Shown one piece after another: positions 23,998-35,441 of a DNA stretch of 64,000 nucleotides; within the stretch, counting starts at the first letter, position 1; each line of letters begins with the position of its first letter. The stretch covers positions 1-64,000 of the forward strand of contig JAGTJM010000020.1 in NCBI GenBank assembly GCA_020747015.1, in the 5' to 3' direction. This stretch comes from Pyrenochaeta sp. MPI-SDFR-AT-0127. Lineage: Eukaryota; Ascomycota; Dothideomycetes; Pleosporales; Cucurbitariaceae. The notes under the pieces are model-generated. The model made no database searches and had not been told where the DNA came from. It saw only the letters and a list, made by a program, of their open reading frames with translations. A program made the position numbers and the translations under genes.

Positions 23998-24529
23998 TCA
24001 CGAGAGGATACACCAAAAAGAAAGGCTGAGGTGATGAAGCCTCAAAGATCTTAGCAGGACATACCATCTATCGCACAATTCAGCTTTCTGTATGCAATAA
24101 AATGACGCCCTTATCACGTCTGCCATACATAAGACCAACTCAGTACGGAGATACTCTTTCTCCAAGCATTTATTAATACCTTCAGACATGATGAGTACGT
24201 TCCCAGGGTGCATTCTCCTACTGATCAATGCATCTGCGGTGGGCATCCAGTTCGTCAACAAGCAACCTGAGAGACCTGCAGGATGATTTGAATATGGTTT
24301 TCTGACAATACATGGTAGGTGGCGAAGTAGCGAGACTACTTCATCAGTCTTCCTCAAGCCCTTGCATAGTTTCAGGGGTGATGTTTGGCGAGCTGCCTTT
24401 AGGTGGTTCGTTGATAAACAACGGATCCATAAACACAGTTGCAATATATTCATAGCAATCCCGGATGGCGGCAACAGCTTCGTCGCGCGAGTAGACTGGA
24501 TCTATTTTGTGAAGTTTTTTTTGCTTCAT
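23998..24529 (-). pseudogene. frameshifted copy of an uncharacterised fungal gene
   Basis: The first part, from ATG 24529, reads HKIDPVYSRDEAVAAIRDCY and continues to ITPETMQGL. The next frame then takes over with RKTDEVVSLLRHLP and a further 110 codons. I recognise the pattern (start with DPVYSR, then ITPET..GL.KTDEV..LLRHLPY) from a family of Ascomycota proteins of unknown function. The two frames overlap around a GGG (CCC on the plus strand at 24359-24361), where one extra base explains the shift. No intron with usable ends fits. After the break the frame still loosely follows the family up to its stop. Either the gene is a recent pseudogene or the base is a sequencing error. Confidence 0.45.
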
Positions 24530-26267
24530 GGGAGAAATAGGATGTGAGAACTCGAAATTTCAACTGTGGATATGGTCACATGTGCAGCAGTTGGTGTACC
24601 TGTTATGCCGACGCATACGTAATACGTAGGCTAGAAAGATTAGCAGCCTTAGGATATCAAATTACCCATGCTTTGAAACATTTGACCCCTTCAGGGACGC
24701 TCACCTGCGTCGGTCGCAGGATTCCAGCTGTAGCTCTCCAAGCACTGTCAGATGAAACTTATAGCAAAAGTTCGGTTTAGTATACTTACAATTAGACTAG
24801 ATTGAAGGTTTCATAAGATTCGCCAATTCTCTGACAATTTTTATCAATACCATCAAAATACTGTCTCTGGGCTGTACAGTAATTGTGTCAGCACGGTATC
24901 AGTTGGAACGGACGCCCGCCATTTTCGCACAACTCACAATTCCTAGCAATCTCTCTTGTATCCGAGATAGAGCTACATGGCCGTTTTGGATAGTACAACT
25001 AGTCACTGTGATCAAAATCGTACTCGATGGTGATGGTAGCTCTGGGTGCGAGTAACGATGGAGGCTTTGATCTACCCATTTCACGCAGTACTCTTGTTCC
25101 AAAATAAACTTTGTATAATCATCTTAGGAAGTAGAGTTTCATCTATTCTCAATCTCGGGACATTGTCGTTGAAGTGTCACCATCAATGAAGCAAAATCTC
25201 GAGAGTGCAGGCGGGTGTTAGTGGTTGGTGAGGAAATCGCAAGATCGGTGGATACAGAAGACAGGATGTTAGAGACCCATATCGTGCATAAATTGAATGC
25301 CAAGGCGTTACCTCAACTTCATGTCAGCTAAATATGCGATATCATCAGGTACATCATCAGCACGGCAGCCGTCAATCCCGTGCCTATGGTCTTTAAAAGT
25401 GATGAGAAAGAAATATTGGACACTCACAGTTCTGGAATACTATCGAACAGTACGAGGTTGAGTGAGGTGTTGGATCAAGGGTATATGTCAAAAGAGATGT
25501 GACAAAGCATTACCAATGTGGCTGCGACTGTTCTGTACAATTTTCGAAACCTCAGTTGATCACATCACTCCAATATTGCAGTTCGAATAGTCCGTGCAAG
25601 AGGGGCCTAATTTGCGGCCAGAAGAACCATCGTGCCCTCGTGAGTTTATGCGCCAATGAGACACCGTCTGCACTAAGAATGTTTTCACTCCTTCTGCCAT
25701 TCCGTGAATCTAAGGATCAAGCTAGATACTTTGCAATAATTTTGGCTTAGTTTTGGTGTACTTATGAATGCATATACTGTGGTGTTGTGAGATCCTAGCA
25801 TAAAAATCCACTTGTTTGGCCAAAAGCTGCTGCAGCATATTTTATGCTGAGGTACTAAAGACAGGACCATCGGGAAAGAGTGAAGTCATGATTTTTGGTA
25901 AGCAATCATACTTTCGCTATCCACAGGCTCTACCTCTCTGTTGGATAATGTGGGCGAATCTGAGACCATTAGTACTCCTTTGGCTCATCTTAGGAAGGAA
26001 CGTTGTTCATTTAACGATCGATATCCAAGGTGTTCAAGCTGTCAATCCGCTACAAAAGGGTCCATCACTTAGAGTTTATATACAGACCTATTATCAAGTC
26101 CAGCACGGCTTTCCGCAGCCATATGCTGAGTATGCGACCATGCACAGCTGGATCCCGTACTTATGCGCCGAATGGCTTTGCCGGTGTTCTAAATCTATTA
26201 TACTTATATGATTTACAACACTCTGCGTCTAATTTAACTTAGTAATAGCTCATTCTACCTATCTTCA
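24530..26267. other. long intergenic gap, no gene seen
   Basis: About 1.7 kb of AT-rich sequence with only short, unrecognisable frames on both strands (largest 131 codons at 25816-26211). It holds the upstream region of the frameshifted gene and the 3' end region of the FAD oxidoreductase. Confidence 0.45.
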
Positions 26268-28015
26268 TTAAAGCGACTCGATCGGGAACCATTGATTGAA
26301 CGCCCCAGTCGGATCATACTGCTTCTTCAGCTGCCTCAATCTTGCAAGACTGCTACCATAGAGGGCTTCCGGCTCCTCATCGCCATGCGCAAAGTTTATG
26401 TACCTATATCATCCCTTATAAGTACGCTGCATGAATGCATGAATGAGAATAAGACTTACGTTGGGTTGAGCGTTGGTCTCGATGAAAAGCTCCAAATACC
26501 CCTAACTTTCTGGCCAAATGTCAAAGCGTCAGCATCGAGCCTCGTATCATTATACCATGGAATCACAATCGCTTGAGCAAACGCTTGGTTTCTAAGATTT
26601 TGGTTGAAAGCAGCAGACCCAGCAGGGGCGGACTGCGCCTTGGTCAGGTTGTAACGCTCAATGAGGATAGCGCTGTTTGGTCCTTTTTCTTGAAACTCCT
26701 TGTACAGATCCCATATTCCGGGCCAGGTGGAGGCATTCATATTGTTGATGGTTGTGCTGTATGCTGGTTTGCGTTCTGCCCGCGAGCAGAATCCGTTATT
26801 GGCGTCATTCCACTGCGCGTAATTGGTAATGGCGGAAACGTTGGAAGTAGGGCCAAGTGCATAAATGGGAGCAAAAGCCTTTAGTCCATCGGCTTCAGTT
26901 CCTTTACGCAGAAAACCAGTGACAAGGACCGCGGGCGTGTTGTGCGCATCTCCGGAGTTGGTGAGGACAAGGTAAATGCGTTGAGTAGGAAGTAAAGGTA
27001 GGTCCTGGATAGCTTGCGCCACATCAGCGAGCTTGGATGGGTCAAAAAAGAGGTTATTGATGAACGCCGTGCGGTCCAAGGCAGTAGCGGGTTGGGACTT
27101 GACAGTCGCGGAGAGAACAATGCCAAAATTAGGTGCTGCTCCACGGAGGGCCCAGAAAAGGTCAGGATATGATGTTGAGGATGCCGTTACAATGTCACCC
27201 GAGGCAAGGACGACGCGCAGCGAGAGGACATTGTCGACGCCAAGTCCAACCTCGCCCATGAGATTTCCTGGTGTATCGTTAGCCAATATGTTTAAGCAAA
27301 AGCGAAGCGGGAACGTAGTGCACATATAATAATGCAGTACACGTACCATAAGCACCTCCAAGAACAGCTCCAAGTGCACCCACGCAGTTGCAATTTCCGG
27401 TGATTACCAGTGCACCGGCAGCGTTCGCGGCAGATATCACATCACCTATGGCTGCACCACCACCGATAGTAGTCTGGGTTTTATCGCTACTAACGGTGAC
27501 GGCATTAAAGCCGGCCATATTGATCAAGACGCCGTAATTGCCTAGGTTGAACGTTGTTGACCAACCGACACCACCATTTTGAGCCAAGAATGGAATCCCG
27601 AGCTTAGCAAGGTATTTGACCTAACGAGTAGTCAGCGATGCCTGTCCCATACAACAGTAGTAACGATGAAAGAGATGAAATGTAAGACTATCTAAAGCCT
27701 GGGATCCGTAGCACAAGGCGAAATTCCATAAAAAGACTTGAAAATTGAACTTACAACTAGCGCGACATCATTTTCAGCACCGACATTCACAACAATCCTG
27801 GGGAGGGGAGCGCTGAACGTGCTCCATCTGGCCTTCAGATCGATCGTGATAGATGAGCTTCTCGAGATCAAAGCTTCTAAATCCTTTGCGAGGGAAACTG
27901 AAGACGCAGATGAAACCAAGGTACTCAGATCGTCCGCAAGATCTGGCGCAGGGGAACTGACAGCCAAGGCCGAGACCGCTACGATCAGCAGTTGCGACAA
28001 AAAGAAAGCTCGCAT
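26268..28015 (-). CDS. secreted FAD-linked oxidoreductase (PCMH/BBE type)
   Basis: Berberine-bridge-enzyme-like oxidoreductase, expected to oxidise a sugar, alcohol or secondary metabolite using covalently held FAD. Exons are 27755-28015, 27347-27620, 26460-27267 and 26268-26403, giving about 492 residues. The ATG at 28015 starts a clear signal peptide (MRAFFLSQLLIVAVSALA); an in-frame ATG at 28066 would bury it. The FAD domain shows PRIVVNVGAENDVALVVKYL, then AQNGGVGWS, TIGGGAAIGDVI, GNCNCVGALGAVLGGAYG and GEVGLGVDNVLS. The C-terminal BBE segment is YINFAHGDEEPEALYG, LRQLKKQYDPTGAFNQWFP. The GNC.C.G cysteine matches the second flavin link of bicovalent enzymes. The position usually GGH (family GGGHGWS) reads GGVG here, so the His link seems lost. 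All junctions keep phase. Confidence 0.9.
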
Positions 28016-30049
28016 GATGCACGATGAAACTTGAAGGTGTGGTGCCAGTATCGCGGTACCCTGCACACATAGGAAAGGCCAGCTTAAGAAGGTCCTGCCA
28101 CAGTAATTGCGGCATTGGGGCTAGACTGCCAAAAGCAACATGCATATGGAAATGGCCGAGCCGGGACGCGAGTCAGGGTAATTAGGGAGCCGATACAACG
28201 GTTCAGCCGCGTCAAATGTATTGAGAGGCCAATGCTCTGCCGTGGTGATGGAAGGTACTGCGCAAAGTGTACGTGGCCTGCGCTTTGCACGGGCGTTCCC
28301 CACGTTTTGAGATAACATTTTGTCGACTCTGTCTTTGATTACGTCCAAGTTTCAGTACGTCGTAGGACCATCTTGGATGTCAATCATTCAATGGCATCTC
28401 GCTGGCATCATATAGGTAAAGTCCCTCGGAATCTCAATAGAGACGGCCCCCACGCTTCCTTCGATATTATGTGCTTGGTGGTACATACGTTTCATACCCA
28501 AGGCAGACATTTGTGACTAACCTCCATGTCATCACACATTCTGTCCCACGTTGCCTCAACTTTGGAGGCTAATAATCGGTCAGATGCCACACCTTGTCTT
28601 ATTATGAATAGGAATTTATACATAGTCAGCCTTGTACGAAAGACATAATCCTCTCACAGTAGCTTCCGTTGTAGGTAGACCTTCGATCCTACCTGCATGA
28701 TAAGTGGGGTCTTTGGAGACACCTGAAAGCATACCCGGAACACCCATCCGTGCTCGCTGCGTACCTTCTCTACTCTACAGGTATTCTCAGCTTCTTACGA
28801 GCTGTTCTTATTCTCCAAATGTTCTGGTGCACTCCACTCGTTACTTGTATTCCGTCACTCTAGGATGTTCCCAGTCGCTGTCAGGGTTCCTAGCTGCCGT
28901 GGGCGTCTGGCCGTGCAGAACGTCGCTATCGATTGTGCTCAGTGAGAGGTGTCTAGCACACCTTATACGGTTTGCCATACACTGTTTAAAGGCCCATCTA
29001 CAATTGCTAATCAATTCACTCGCCAAGCTGAGAATGAGTTGTTAACAAGAGCCTGATGGCTTACCTATATGGCATCATATGTTGAGTGCACATAGATTTT
29101 AAGCTTATCAGCTTTGGCGTTTTTTTCAAGCATTATGTTTGCGCTATATATATAACAGGATTCTTAGAAAATATTGGGTACAGCCGCGAAGATCTAGAGC
29201 TGTACACACAGGTGATCATGGCGTGAGAGATGGACAGAGATGAAATCGCCAAAACTTGATCCAGCAGGGACAAAGACAAAGGTGCATGCATTTCTGTACA
29301 AGACTAAGATTGTATGTAATTTTATCGCGAGGGATGCTTATCGGCGTTTAGATACTGCCTTGGCGGAAACCCTACAGTGCGTCAACCATGTACACTCCTT
29401 GTACCTTCGGCCAATATCACCGTATGTTAACTGGGAACTCCACATCCTCCCGGTATTCGGCCGGTGATTTATGCCGCACCTGCATGACCGGAGATTGGCA
29501 CCTTTTTGATAAGGGTCTGTCACCATTCAAGTTGCACTGGAGCTGCGGTAGTCCCCTCAAAGTGGCATCAAGTTCTTCCTATCTAGCAGGCGACTTTGTC
29601 GTCTAGCCTTCAATGCAAAGCGGCCAACAACAGCTCCGTCTTCCTCCATATACAGTTGGTGGGCCTTTGATCTCAAAAGTCCCTGCTTGCAATGAGATGA
29701 AAGCAAACGATATATGGTTGCGCATCTATGCCTAGCCGTGGTGTACACGAGCCATGATTCGATTTTCAGGTTCAAAGCTTGTTAAAGCCGCGTTTGCTGT
29801 AATATCATCGCATCGATTTGACCTATTGTCTAAGAACTCGTCTCGAGACGTTCAACTCTCTCCGCTGAGAAAGCCCGCGCTGAGCTTGAAGGCAGGAAGC
29901 TCTATTCATGAGTTCACTCAAGAAATTATTAAAACTTGGAACCGAAACAGTTATGAGGCAATACAGTCCCGTCCGTGCCTCTAGTCTTCCGCTCTAACCA
30001 GTTGCCTCGAAAACCCGACATATGGCTATAAAGAAGTCGCAATCAATTA

Positions 30050-30067
30050 TATAGATAGATAGATAGG
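30050..30067. repeat. GATA microsatellite
   Basis: About four tandem ATAG/GATA units in an AT-rich context. Confidence 0.8.
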
Positions 30068-30882
30068 TATAATAAGCGTCTCTTACACGAAAATAATACT
30101 GTTTTGAGTATTTCAGATACTTAGCTACATGTTCAATACGCTAAAACATCAATACGTTGGGTGATATCAATACAAAGGTGGGTACCAAAGCCTACAACTG
30201 CCAGAGTCGCCAACTATGATTTTCAATACAATCTACCCCGTTAGTCGTGCAATGCCGAAGTATTTAATTCATCATAGATTCAATCAAGTAATAAAAACGT
30301 CGATTATCTGATTGTCGACAAATCTGACCATAGCTTGTGTCCACCCAGGTTTAATCCACAGCACAAAAGCGTATTCCCATTTATCGATATCGCTCGAAAA
30401 AATCACCGACCAGAGGAGTAGGGGCTGCTCAGACCAAATACGTTACACATTCGAGGCCCAAATCGTGACATAGTATTCGGAACATTCTCGCCCAAGTCTA
30501 TTAAATGGCTTTCCTAAATGCCTCGAAAACTCTAGCTATCTCAAGCGGTGCCCCACGAAATTTCTCCAGAGGCAGTGCGTATAGATAGCAAGTTCAGGGA
30601 CAACAAGCTGAATGGCTGCGGCATGAGATTTCCATACCATTAGCCAAGAAATACTAGGCGGAAAAAAGCGGGTAGAGGTTGGAAGGCCCGAAACGCGCGG
30701 CGCTTCACGGCACCTAGGATGCTTTCCAGAAAGCTTCCCTGTTGCTAGTCACATCCTAGCAATGGTTCCCTGTTGCAACATTGTATCACCGATGAAGCTC
30801 CGGGGCAGAACAAGAGGGTCAGTCCCATCATATATCCACAATTTCTTCCAGATACCTAGCGTATGCTATTCTTTTCTGTGTC

Positions 30883-30904
30883 ATTCTCTCATTCTCTCAT
30901 TCTC
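30883..30904 (+). repeat. CT-rich 8-bp repeat in a promoter or leader
   Basis: Almost three copies of ATTCTCTC end about 30 bases before the ATG at 30937. Pyrimidine-rich tracts at this place are common in fungal core promoters and leaders; a role here is inferred. Confidence 0.6.
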
Positions 30905-30936
30905 GAAGGTCTCTTAGCATCGTATAATAGCCGACC

Positions 30937-32355
30937 ATGGCGCTCATGAGTCACTACTATACGAAGAGTATGATGGTAGGCTTGGCTATTGCGTTCCTAC
31001 TCCTTCCATGTATCTTTGTTTGCATGCGAATCTGGGCAAAGATTTTAGTGAAGAGGGTTGCATGGGATGATTACTTGACTTTAGGTGCGCTTGTAAGTTT
31101 TTTGGTCTTTCCTTATCTTTACTTCAATCTTCTTGCTAATGACTCTACGACAGGCTGTATCAGTGACATGTTGTGCATTGCAGCTAGCAAGTTAGTTTGC
31201 ACATACTGTTGGGAGACAGGATTAATAATATCGTGGACAGCGGCGGTACATGGTCATCTAGGCTCACATCAAGTTGTTGACGAAAATGGGAATGCGGTGA
31301 TGGATGACCCAGGGCTGATATACTTCCAGCAGGTATGTTCCCATCATACCATAGCTTTCACTCTGCTTAGCTCTCTTCCGTGTCCGGGACTTCCATCATG
31401 CTACCTCGCTAATCTTGATTTTAGACCAAATTCGCCCTCAACATGATATCTATCCTCGGCCTAGGGCTCGTCAAGTGTTCCATCCTTGTCTTGTACAAAA
31501 ACATCTTCAATGTGCCCAAGTTCCGAATTGTAGTTTTCTGGGCACTGGGCTTTGTGATATGCTGGACGGTTGCATTCTTTTTCAGCCATCTGTTCACATG
31601 CTATCCCATTACAGTCTTTATCGAGCCGTCCTACGGAAATAGCTGTGTAGAAACTGTGCCCATGTTCATGAGTCTTTTGGTAAGTGATCTGCGCTCGAAC
31701 TATACAATCTTATACTGATTGAGACATAGTTTACGGATGTTTTCGCAGATCTCGTCATCTTGATCCTCCCAATTCCTATGGTTTTCTCTCTTAAGCTCAA
31801 TCTGCAAAAGCAACTCGCAGTTATTGGCATGTTTATGCTAGGCGCATCGTGAGTATACATTCTTCCCTACCACGAACCACCGGACTGAGCCATCATTGAA
31901 TGATTCATAGTGTGTGTGCTATAAGCATAACCCGCGTTATTGCCACATTTGCCATTGCTGAAGAATATGTTAAGCATCCAAATGACGTCATCTACTACAC
32001 AGCACCTGTCTTTTTCTGGACGAACATTGAGCTCAGTCTTGCAATCGTATGTGCATGCCTCCCGACACTACGGCCAATCTGGTTACACTTCTACCCTACA
32101 AAAGGAACTCGGACAGGCTACATTTCCTATGATTACGGGAGTTCGGGGCAGGCTGGGGCAAAGAAATCGAGTTACGGAACGACTTTAAAGAGCAGCGGAA
32201 GAGGAAGGACGCCGTACGAAGAGCTTGACGAAGTAGAACTAACGAGGCAAGAGAGAAGCCTCCCAGCTAGCGTTGCTGTAGGTGGTGAGGACAGGAGCAT
32301 TAGCCAAGAGCACGGGATTGTAAAGGAAGTTACAATACATCAGACACTGGGTTAA
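30937..32355 (+). CDS. fungal rhodopsin-domain (SAT4-type) 7TM protein
   Basis: Integral membrane protein of the large fungal rhodopsin/SAT4 family; function is mostly unknown, with possible roles in sensing. Six exons (30937-31092, 31154-31190, 31241-31332, 31425-31679, 31730-31848, 31911-32355) give about 367 residues. The N-terminal helix precedes the family motif MRIWAKILVKRVAWDDYLTL (family: R.......GWDDY). GHLGSHQ and the FALNMISILGLGLVKCSILVLY helix follow, then a Cys-bearing loop (FTCYP, NSCVE), FTDVFADLVILILPIPMVFSL (family: D...L.LP...), and SITRVIATFAI. The last helix ends in VCACLPTLRPIW, also a family hallmark. The cytosolic tail of about 90 residues is polar. Exon 2 is only 37 bases; its junctions were chosen by phase and family fit. 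Confidence 0.88.
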
Positions 32356-35012
32356 ACTAAACGGTTTTTTATTTCAGTTTAGAACTGTAAGTAGTCTATA
32401 TATATGAACAAGGTGTCCATTTTAAAACTCTTATATGTAGAGAACTGCAGCATCAATACAAGCGTGTTTAAGGTTCTTCCGATGCCGTACTTGACATCAA
32501 TCATACTCAAGTTTGTTCCTGGTATGATTCCTCACCGAGGCTCAGCATACCAGATAGCACTCAGGTCACAATTTTTGATCTCGATCTCACCGCTTTCGAT
32601 GGCTCTGATGACTCGTCTTGGCCATTCTGACACGGGGTCGTTTGGGAAATCACACTCTCACAGATTTCTGCAGAAGGTAATTCACCCTTCGAACCGATAT
32701 ATTTTCACCATTTTTTGTCACTAAATCTCCTGTTACATTTTTATCGCCCCTCATATCATCACTATCTACATTTTGAAATATGCAGTCCTCGTTATTATGC
32801 CAGCCCTTCAGCATTACAGACTCCTTTCCCAGCGGAACACAAGGTCTTCTGAGCGCATTATTTGACACTTCGCTCAATTTGGCACCTCTATCGATCTTGC
32901 TATCATGGGTGATGTATTATCTGTCTCAGCACTTCTCTGTAGCGCTCTATTGGTTGGTTTGAGAATTTTGGGGGATAGATGGATGAAGTAGATACAATCC
33001 TTGGTATCTTCTTAAAGCTGAAATTACATCTCTGATACCTGAGTAAACAACTAAGAGAGTGACTTTCATAGTAGTTTAATATAACTCATAATTTAACGGG
33101 TGATATAGCTGAGCAAGGTAATGTATCAAATATTCGCAGCAGGGTGTTGAAGCCCTCATCACTCTCTTCTGCCTCCCTGGATAAACAAAAACGTTATCTC
33201 ATGCACAGGTAGTTCGAGCGTCACGCAGGTTGGTCCAAACCGCAATAATTGAAGGAACAAAAGTCGCATCCAGCCTGCCAACAGTCGTCATCATCCTCGC
33301 ATGCGAAGTTATGGCAGACTAAATTTTCAACAAGACCATGATTTTTGTGCTATTGAAACATTTGGCCAGATTCGGGTTTGACAGCTCTTGTACCGTCTCG
33401 AAAAGCCCCTGAGAAGACGGTAGCAACACCGCACCTATCAAGGTCAGAACGATTCCTCTGCTTCATAATCGAGTACCTACAGCTGCCAGGGGGGGATGTA
33501 TTTATCTTTAATTAACGTTTCTTGATACTTTAAGTTCGCCAAACCGTACACAGCAAGAGAGGTGGTCATTGCAATGATCTGTTACCATCACATGCGTAGC
33601 ACTATCAAGTGCCGAGAAGTTCGGACAAAGAGGCAGTTGCGCAACTTGCATGAAAGAAGATCGGCAAAGTGTTCCTTCGTGCTATATTCCCCAACAGGTT
33701 CGAACTGACTGTATTGTTGGGCAGGGGGAAACGGCCTCTTGGCATCTCTCTGTCAGATAGGGTAGCTGAGGAGGAATTATGGATGCGCAAAAGTGCGATA
33801 TGAGGTCAAAAAGGAGATAAACGGCTGTGGCAAGGGAAGATCCAGTCGACATGATGATTGGACCTGTACGTATGTTTAGTTGTTTCTCTCAGAATCCCAA
33901 GAGCTATAATGACATACTTGACAGGGCAGATCCGCAAGACGGAATCTATCAGTAAACAAAGTATCAAAATTCACATCCTGGTGGCAAGGCTAAGAGGAAT
34001 GATGGAAGTTCTGAGTCTTAGGTCGGCACAAGAGGCCCAGAAACTGCTTTGGGTAGGCGAACTTTAAGGAACGAAACGTTAATTCATTTCGAGGAAAGCA
34101 TCATGGTGGGTTATGATAGCGAAATACCCGAGAGAGCCGTGGCCAGTACCTAGGAAAGTGGTTCTCGATGATCTTTGGTACACATAAGGAATGTGAAGGC
34201 ATCATCCCGGGATGTCTAAGTGAAGAGTTGGTTCCATGTTCGGGTGCAATCTCATTCCCTGAGTTTTGCTGCCGTTTTGTCAATATGGATGGGAAAGCCC
34301 TGTTTTTCTTATTTGTTTGAGGGCACAGGCCACATCACTCTGTCACTCTCACTTAGAACTTGCCATTTCTATCACCAGTATATTAGTCCTCCGCTCCGTG
34401 ATTGCTACGATTAATTGAGTCTCAGGAAGGATGATAGTGGTATGTTCTGGCCTAGGTTAATTGGGCTGTGCTAGGGATATTTTGAGGCGACATCGCTGTA
34501 CTTAGATCAAGAGGCAGCTTTGCAGCACCTACTCAGCAAATCCTACACCAAGCGTAATCAATGAGAGCCAGCAAAATGACATATTGAGATCATAATAACC
34601 TATCATCTTGAATAAAGGTCATGGGCGGTGTTGAGATGCAAGACGAGAAGCGGGTAGAGTACGGTGACGCCCCTCGTAGCTGCTTGGTACCACAAGGCAA
34701 GGCATTCTCAGTGTTTTTATGGAATAGTGGCAACCTCAAATTACGCACTGGAAGATTCATGCCTCGAGGCTTTCAGCCCGTCTTTGACACGTTATCAATA
34801 GGACCTTGACAGTGGCGTGGTAGTGGGTAGTGGGAGGCGTGGCAGTGGCAGTGAAGGAATACCTCGCTGCTTTCCACTTTCAACATGGGTGAAAAGCTTT
34901 CTTCATCACATTGCCACAGCTTTGCGTTATTTCACATATATTACCATTATTAACATGACGAGAATCAGTGCTTTTACTTAGGTAATTTACCGTCATATTT
35001 ATTCTAGTCGCT
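32356..35012. other. long intergenic gap, no gene supported
   Basis: About 2.65 kb. A short frame ending near 32990 (MGDVLSVSALLCSALLVGLR) reads like the end of a membrane protein, but nothing upstream joins it. A GTGGCAGTGG-like low-complexity patch lies at 34811-34854. No other structure is seen. Confidence 0.4.
34811..34854. repeat. GTGG-rich low-complexity patch
   Basis: Irregular repetition of AGTGGC, AGTGGG and GGCGTGG over 44 bases. Degenerate; no clear unit. Confidence 0.6.
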
Positions 35013-35441
35013 GTGGAGGCTCGCCACACCACGGTTGTTGAGAAAGACTCATCCCAGAACAATCTTAAGTACGCTTTCCAGATCAGTCCAAGGCTTATAC
35101 CATATATCTGGGCTTTTTCTAATGCACCTGGCAATGTCCTTGTTTCCGCCGCAGCCGACAGTAGCATTCGGTCTTGGGACTGGGTGGCTGAGAACCCTAT
35201 CCGTGCATTTGATGCTCATAATGGGCACGGCGCACGTGGAGTTGTTTGGACAGGAAACTTGATGATCTCGGGAAGCAAACTGCATGTATGGGATCGCGAA
35301 ACCTGGAAATTTCGATTTGACCTCCGCCAGCGTGTATGCCATGTCTACCAAGTGGTGCAGAGAGGAAATCTGTTGGCAGTTGCGCTATTGCTTCACAGAA
35401 GTTCTTTGGTCGAGTTAGGGGATTTGACTAACCTGAAATAG
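35013..35441 (+). pseudogene. WD40-repeat fragment (partial or relic gene)
   Basis: An open frame of about 142 codons without an ATG at its start. It shows two degenerate WD40 blades: SAAADSSIRSWDW, and GNLMISGSKLHVWDRETWKF, followed by RVCHVYQVVQRGNLLAVALL. The pattern fits the C-terminal propeller of an F-box/WD or splicing-type WD40 protein. I find no upstream exon to complete it and no full propeller, so I take it as a relic. A gene with small undetected exons remains possible. Confidence 0.4.

Larger units (their letters stand above)
28016..30936. other. long divergent intergenic region
   Basis: 2.9 kb between the FAD oxidoreductase (minus) and the rhodopsin-domain gene (plus). No gene is supported. 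It contains a (GATA)n tract near 30050 and a CT-rich repeat just before the plus-strand gene. Confidence 0.5.

Noticed and set aside
33694..33710. GGTTCGAAC stretch resembling a tRNA B box
   Set aside because: Flanking bases do not form a T stem or acceptor stem and no A box lies at the right distance.
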